A DNA stretch of 10,438 nucleotides from Pavlovales sp. CCMP2436 (lineage: Eukaryota > Haptophyta > Pavlovophyceae > Pavlovales): contig MU631504.1 in the NCBI GenBank assembly GCA_026770615.1, forward strand, positions 146,905 through 157,342, read 5' to 3'. Positions 7,757 through 10,438 of the stretch are shown here, one piece after another. Under the pieces are notes generated by a model. It had not been told where the DNA came from and searched no databases. It saw only the letters and a list, made by a program, of their open reading frames with translations. A program made the position numbers and the translations under genes. The first letter of the stretch is position 1. Every line of letters begins with the position of its first letter.

Positions 7757-7876
7757 GGTACCGATGTACCGCGTACAGGACCGTCCTGTAAGGTAAACCG
7801 TCCTGAGAGATCTCATCAATCAGATCCCGGGATCCACCCTGATCAGCACACGGATACCGTCCCCACCGCTGATCAG
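7757..7876. repeat. Cluster of short palindromes and hairpins at the 3' end of the Fanzor remnant
   Basis: Seen in order: hairpin GGTAC-CGAT-GTACC (7757-7770); hairpin TACAGGA-CCG-TCCTGTA (7774-7790), which contains the stop codon; palindrome GAGATCTC (7807-7814); palindrome GATCCCGGGATC (7823-7834); and CTGATCAG twice (7839-7846, 7869-7876). ACCGTCCTG occurs at 7780, 7797 and 7968. In TnpB/Fanzor elements the guide RNA and the transposon right end lie here, so this is a candidate for both; that role is inference. Confidence 0.7.
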
Positions 7877-7991
7877 TACAGCCACACGACGATCGACGAC
7901 TGACGACTCTCGACTGGCGCGCTGACCAACCTGCACTGCTCTCCCTCGCGTTGTATGAAAATGCAGCACCGTCCTGTAGATAGTAATTTTT

Positions 7992-8027
7992 GAACCCCTC
8001 CTCTAAAGTTAGAGCGACAGGGGGTTC
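7992..8027. repeat. Two-level hairpin downstream of the Fanzor remnant
   Basis: The outer arms GAACCCC (7992-7998) and GGGGTTC (8021-8027) enclose an inner stem CTCTAA-AG-TTAGAG (8001-8014). It could be part of a structured RNA or the boundary of the element. Confidence 0.7.
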
Positions 8028-8608
8028 GTCCGTCAAATAAATGATGTTTGGGGGGCTTGCGATTTCATTGGTCCTGGGCCAAGGGCTCGCCTTGTGTAAG
8101 GAACATGCAGTCATTGACCGATTTCGTGCGAACTTCACTGACTCAACGCTTGAGAGTCAAGCTTCCAACTGACGCAAGCTGGAACGAGCAGGGGCCCTGG
8201 CAGGCGAGTGGAACAAGTGTGCCTGCCATAATTTGTACTATCCAGCAGGACTGAGTAATGTCTGATGTCGACCAAGTATGTGAGTGAACACCACCTGTTG
8301 AACCGCCATGCTGAGACGCTTATAATATCTACTATCTTGGAAAACAGCCTTTGAGCCTGACATACTTTGCTGTCATGGCAGTGGGCGGGCACGCCGTAAA
8401 ATATATGCCTATGCTGTACTCACTAGTGGTGATAGTAACGATTGATGATGAAATTCAAACTAATATAATATATTTTATGAGCGCGCAGTAATGACTGATT
8501 TATTGTCCAGGACGATCGCACATTGTCCGGGGCTGCGAAACCGCCTGTCCGGGCGGGCGGTGCTAGCGCAAAGTGGTCCCCAGATATCTTCGATGGTGTC
8601 TAGAAGTT
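8028..8608. other. Gene-free stretch
   Basis: No supported gene on either strand. An AT-rich patch lies at about 8440-8485, followed by three TGTCC(A/G)GG words at 8506-8555 and a short inverted repeat around ACCGCC/GGCGGT. Confidence 0.5.
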
Positions 8609-8691
8609 AGTCAGCCCCTCCCAGAAAAATTCGAAGTTTTCTGGGGGCCAGTCAGCCCCACCCCCCTCGAGCGTTTCCGCCAGTGGGGCTG
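8609..8691. repeat. Stem-loop pair with a repeated AGTCAGCCCC word
   Basis: CCCAGAAAA (8620-8628) pairs with TTTTCTGGG (8637-8645) around ATTCGAAG. CAGCCCCAC (8653-8661) pairs with GTGGGGCTG (8683-8691). AGTCAGCCCC starts both halves (8609 and 8650). Confidence 0.8.
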
Positions 8692-8762
8692 GGCAACGCT
8701 TATGCCGACTGTCAGTTCATACAAACCAGTCCGGGTAGGACGACCCAGGGGTGGGAGGGGGT

Positions 8763-8839
8763 AGGGGCCCTCCGGCTCGGGGCGAAAAGGGTAACCGGGG
8801 GCCTATATTGCGACCGCACAGCCGAAAAGAAGGGCCCCT
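8763..8839. repeat. Inverted repeat enclosing a 60-base loop
   Basis: AGGGGCCCT (8763-8771) is complementary to AGGGCCCCT (8831-8839), and the inner arms CGGCT (8773-8777) and AGCCG (8820-8824) stack beneath it. The shape suits a small structured RNA, but no known family was recognised. Confidence 0.6.
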
Positions 8840-8897
8840 CAATGTGTGGGGCGCCTATTTCCCTTGACGGCAGGCAGATGCAAGTTTCATTTTTCTC

Positions 8898-9101
8898 GAG
8901 AGATAGAGCAGTGAGAGAGATATAAATAGAGAATAGCCGTGAGAGATATAATGAGAGAGATAAAAAGAGAAAAAAGAGAAAAAGAGAGAAAGAGAGGTAT
9001 AAAAAGAGAAGAGCCGTGAGAATGAGAGAGAACGAAAAAGAGAAAAAGAGAAAAAGAGAGAAAAGAGAAAAAGAGAAAAAAGAGAAAAAGAGAAGAGCCG
9101 T
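8898..9101 (+). repeat. Long purine tract with a higher-order repeat
   Basis: About 200 bases are almost pure A/G (GAGA and AAAAAGAG units). The word AGCCGT breaks it at 8935, 9012 and 9096, giving a period of about 77-84 bases. The minus-strand open frame across it is only Ser/Phe/Leu low complexity and is not a gene. Confidence 0.92.
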
Positions 9102-9213
9102 ACCAGATTAGTAGTATTACACACCAGATGGTAGTTCTTATTTGTTGTCGACAAAGAATGAGAGAGATAAAAACATTTTTTTTTTTAAAGAGCGAGCGGA
9201 GAAGCGAGCGGAG

Positions 9214-9669
9214 ATGGCAACCCTCTCAGAGGGTGCGGACGAGGACGTGCTCGAGGTCGAGCTCGATCGCGCGGCGGAGGAGATGGAGGAGCAGGAGTGG
9301 CTGACCCGGCGGCGCGACGCCGAGGTGCGCAAGCTCCCGCTCATCGAGAAGTGGGTCAGTGAGGCGGACGAGGGGCGACCGGCGATGCTCGAGCGCTACG
9401 AGTACAGCCGCCGCGCGAGCTTCAAGTCGTCCGCGATGAAGCGGCTGATCACCGAGCTGTCGGGCGGCACTGTTGACGACGAGTCGGTCATCGTCGTGCG
9501 CGGGATCGCCAAGCTTTTCGTCGCCGAACTCGTCGAGCTCGCCTCTGACATCCGCGACGCCGCCGACCCGCGGAGCGCCATCACGCCTGCGCACCTGACC
9601 GACGCACTCAACCAGATGCCTGCGAAGACGTCGTGCGGGGCGCGGAAGCGCAGCAAGTTTTGGAGATAG
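9214..9669 (+). CDS. TAF11: Transcription initiation factor TFIID subunit 11 (TAF11, hTAFII28-like histone fold)
   Basis: TAF11 pairs with TAF13 through histone folds within TFIID and helps place TBP at RNA polymerase II promoters in the nucleus. The intronless frame is 151 codons, ATG 9214 to TAG 9667-9669. ATG 9214 is chosen because the in-frame sequence before it (from 9142) is purine-repeat and T-run DNA. Residues 1-55 are acidic and charged (MATLSEGADEDVLEVELDRA), as in the family. The histone fold spans about residues 65-135: LERYEYSRRASFKSSAMKRL, then VIVVRGIAKLFVAELVELA, then ITPAHLTDALNQM. These correspond to the conserved R(Y/F)E..RR..F....VKRLI, V.I...GI.K.FVGE.VE.A and L.P.H..EA.R blocks. 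The C-terminal tail is short and basic. Typical TAF11 proteins have 150-250 residues, so this is compact but complete. Confidence 0.9.
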   Translation: MATLSEGADEDVLEVELDRAAEEMEEQEWLTRRRDAEVRKLPLIEKWVSEADEGRPAMLERYEYSRRASFKSSAMKRLITELSGGTVDDESVIVVRGIAKLFVAELVELASDIRDAADPRSAITPAHLTDALNQMPAKTSCGARKRSKFWR

Positions 9670-9714
9670 CGCCCCGTCGCCCTCGGCCCCGCTCTGAAGT
9701 CTGAGCTTGTACAA

Positions 9715-9757
9715 GAACATAACAACTTTTACGATGAACATAACAAACGTGTACGAT
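9715..9757 (+). repeat. Short tandem duplication downstream of TAF11
   Basis: GAACATAACAA-TT-TACGAT-like units of 21 and 22 bases stand head to tail (9715-9735, 9736-9757), differing mainly in the middle. They lie in the presumed 3' UTR. Confidence 0.75.
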
Positions 9758-10315
9758 CGATGCGGCCCGCCAATATCTGTCAGTCCGCACAGCTGATGCC
9801 CACCCGCACCCGACACTTGAGCCTGAGCCGCGTAAAGGACAGAACTGTGTTAAGTTAAATTAAATCAATTACCAAATAGGCGCAAATATCTCTATTACTC
9901 AAAAAACCAGTAAGTGAGTAACAAGTGACTGTTGTAACTAAGTTCAATTTATTCAATTCTCTAGGTGCTTTACACGCCTTTGGCCTCTTTAGTCTTTACG
10001 TCAATGGTACACAACCTCTGGTCTGCGACAGCCCCAATATGATGAAATGAACTTGGTGTCCGGGCAGAAAAGCCCGTCCGCGTGACGGTCCGGATGTCAC
10101 TTTCAGTGTGATCCTGTCTGGGCGATTTCAGCGGGGGAAATTCGCATTCCCGCCTCTGACAAAAACGTCTACTACAGAATTGTTTTCCCATGAAGTCGGT
10201 AGAAGGGGCACCTTGGAATAGCAGAACGTTGCCACGTGCCGCTCGCCGTGGCAGCCGAGCGCAGCCGTGCGAAGCTTATATGGTCAGAACAAACTGAGCT
10301 TAAGCTTAAAAACAT
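9758..10315. other. Gene-free stretch between TAF11 and the gene at the right edge
   Basis: AT-rich from 9840 to 9970. Two small hairpins lie at 10061-10088 (CGGGC-AGAAAA-GCCCG, and CCGTC...GACGG). The 73-codon minus-strand frame at 9970-10191 has no recognisable content. TAF11 reads rightward and the edge gene leftward, so this is a convergent 3'-3' spacer. Confidence 0.5.
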
Positions 10316-10438
10316 CTACGGCGGTGACAATTCGTCCAGCAGTTGCGCCTTGAGCGCTTTGAGCTTGACCACCTCCTCGCCGACCTGCGATCGTAGCGCG
10401 AAGCGGGACGGCGGCGGCGGCGGCGGCGGGGGCGGGGG
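10316..10438 (-). CDS. Partial C-terminal exon of an unknown protein (helical, Lys/Leu-rich end)
   Basis: The minus-strand frame is open from the window edge to TAG at 10316-10318. It reads a proline run (plus-strand CGG triplets), then FALRSQVGEEVVKLKALK, AQLLDELSPP and stop. The VGEEVVKLKALKA stretch looks like an amphipathic helix and faintly recalls the WHEP domain of tRNA synthetases (V..QG..VR.LK..KA); that is a weak guess. The sequence ATCGCAG|GTC could be a 3' splice site at about 10388, in which case the proline run is intron and the exon is shorter. No family can be assigned. Confidence 0.4.
   Translation of the reverse strand, partial: PPPPPPPPPPSRFALRSQVGEEVVKLKALKAQLLDELSPP

Larger units (their letters stand above)
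7117..7791 (+). pseudogene. Fanzor (eukaryotic TnpB-like RNA-guided nuclease) remnant, C-terminal half
   Basis: Fanzors are eukaryotic relatives of TnpB that cut DNA under guidance of an RNA derived from their transposon end. The frame is open from 7117 (after TAA TAA at 7111-7116) to TAA 7789-7791. The family match begins about 7270 with VVAWGNWSAAPGMRGQAPVP, then GKRLRDVLRARGYRVALVDE. Glu in VDEFGTSTTC (codon 7378) is a candidate RuvC-II acid. A zinc ribbon follows: CYLC (7399-7410), RNPRPH (7450-7467) and HGLIQCGLC (7498-7524). RuvC-III is FNRDVHACLNM with catalytic Asp at codon 7591. Full proteins are about 500-700 residues. The N-terminal domains and RuvC-I Asp are absent, and the sequence before 7270 is inverted-repeat DNA. 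There are about 20 residues between the last Cys and NRD, longer than usual. A 22-bp duplication alters the end. RNPRP and VDEF favour Fanzor over bacterial TnpB. Inactive as written. Confidence 0.85.
6733..7799 (+). repeat. 17-bp direct repeat flanking the Fanzor-containing segment
   Basis: GTCCTGTAAGGTAAACC at 7783-7799 recurs at 6733-6755 with six extra bases (TGTGTG) after GTCCTG. The ungapped core TGTAAGGTAAACC is 13 bases. The copies lie 1.05 kb apart and bracket the Fanzor remnant and its inverted repeats. A 13-base match alone could arise by chance in 10 kb; the extension makes it more notable. Confidence 0.6.

Noticed and set aside
7117..7791. Bacterial IS605/IS607 TnpB inserted by recent transfer
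   Set aside because: RNPRP between the Cys pairs and the VDEF motif fit eukaryotic Fanzor, and the window is otherwise nuclear eukaryotic.
7734..8138. Minus-strand 134-codon frame containing VALTLEEGFKNYYLQDG
   Set aside because: One short stretch looks protein-like, but the frame runs into the Fanzor 3' palindromes, includes hairpin arms as codons and matches nothing I know. It may be a fragment; not supported.
8855..9154. Minus-strand Ser/Phe/Leu-rich frame that could pass for a membrane protein
   Set aside because: It is the complement of the purine repeat; hydrophobicity is a by-product of pyrimidine-only codons.

Overview
The window is nuclear DNA of a GC-rich unicellular eukaryote. 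The evidence is GT-AG spliceosomal introns inside a recognisable 2-oxoglutarate dehydrogenase gene, a TFIID subunit gene (TAF11), and two eukaryotic-style mobile-element genes: a Tc1/mariner-IS630 type DDE transposase and the C-terminal half of a Fanzor (eukaryotic TnpB-like) nuclease. The OGDH C-terminus and the Fanzor make an alga or related protist (haptophyte/stramenopile type) my best guess. That is inference; no taxon marker is present.

Layout. 1-1178 (+): last three exons of the E1 subunit of the mitochondrial 2-oxoglutarate dehydrogenase complex, with decoy duplicates of two 3' splice sites and an intron hairpin. 1179-1705: gene-free. 1706-3010 (-): Ala/Gln-rich hypothetical protein frame broken by one TAG. 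3108-4352 (+): degraded DDE transposase with one in-frame TAA and a pair of compensating frameshifts around the second catalytic Asp. 4355-4528: AT-rich tail and long C-tracts. 4529-6759 (-): unknown large protein with an acidic tract, a Lys-Arg-Ala repeat, one TAG and several frame changes. 6760-7079: nothing clear. 7080-8030: Fanzor remnant (RuvC-II/zinc ribbon/RuvC-III only), preceded by dense inverted repeats and followed by a cluster of palindromes. 8031-9213: gene-free, with stem-loops and a 200-bp purine tract. 9214-9669 (+): intact TAF11 histone-fold gene. 9670-10315: gene-free. 10316-10438 (-): probable last exon of an unknown gene.

Two apparently healthy housekeeping genes (OGDH and TAF11) flank about 6-7 kb of decaying accessory sequence. 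I see no operon-like logic. The transposase and the Fanzor could be remains of one Fanzor-carrying element, but they lie 2.8 kb apart and I found no terminal inverted repeats joining them. The most notable content is the Fanzor remnant and its highly structured flanks. The next most notable is the repeated pattern of duplicated 3' splice sites in OGDH.
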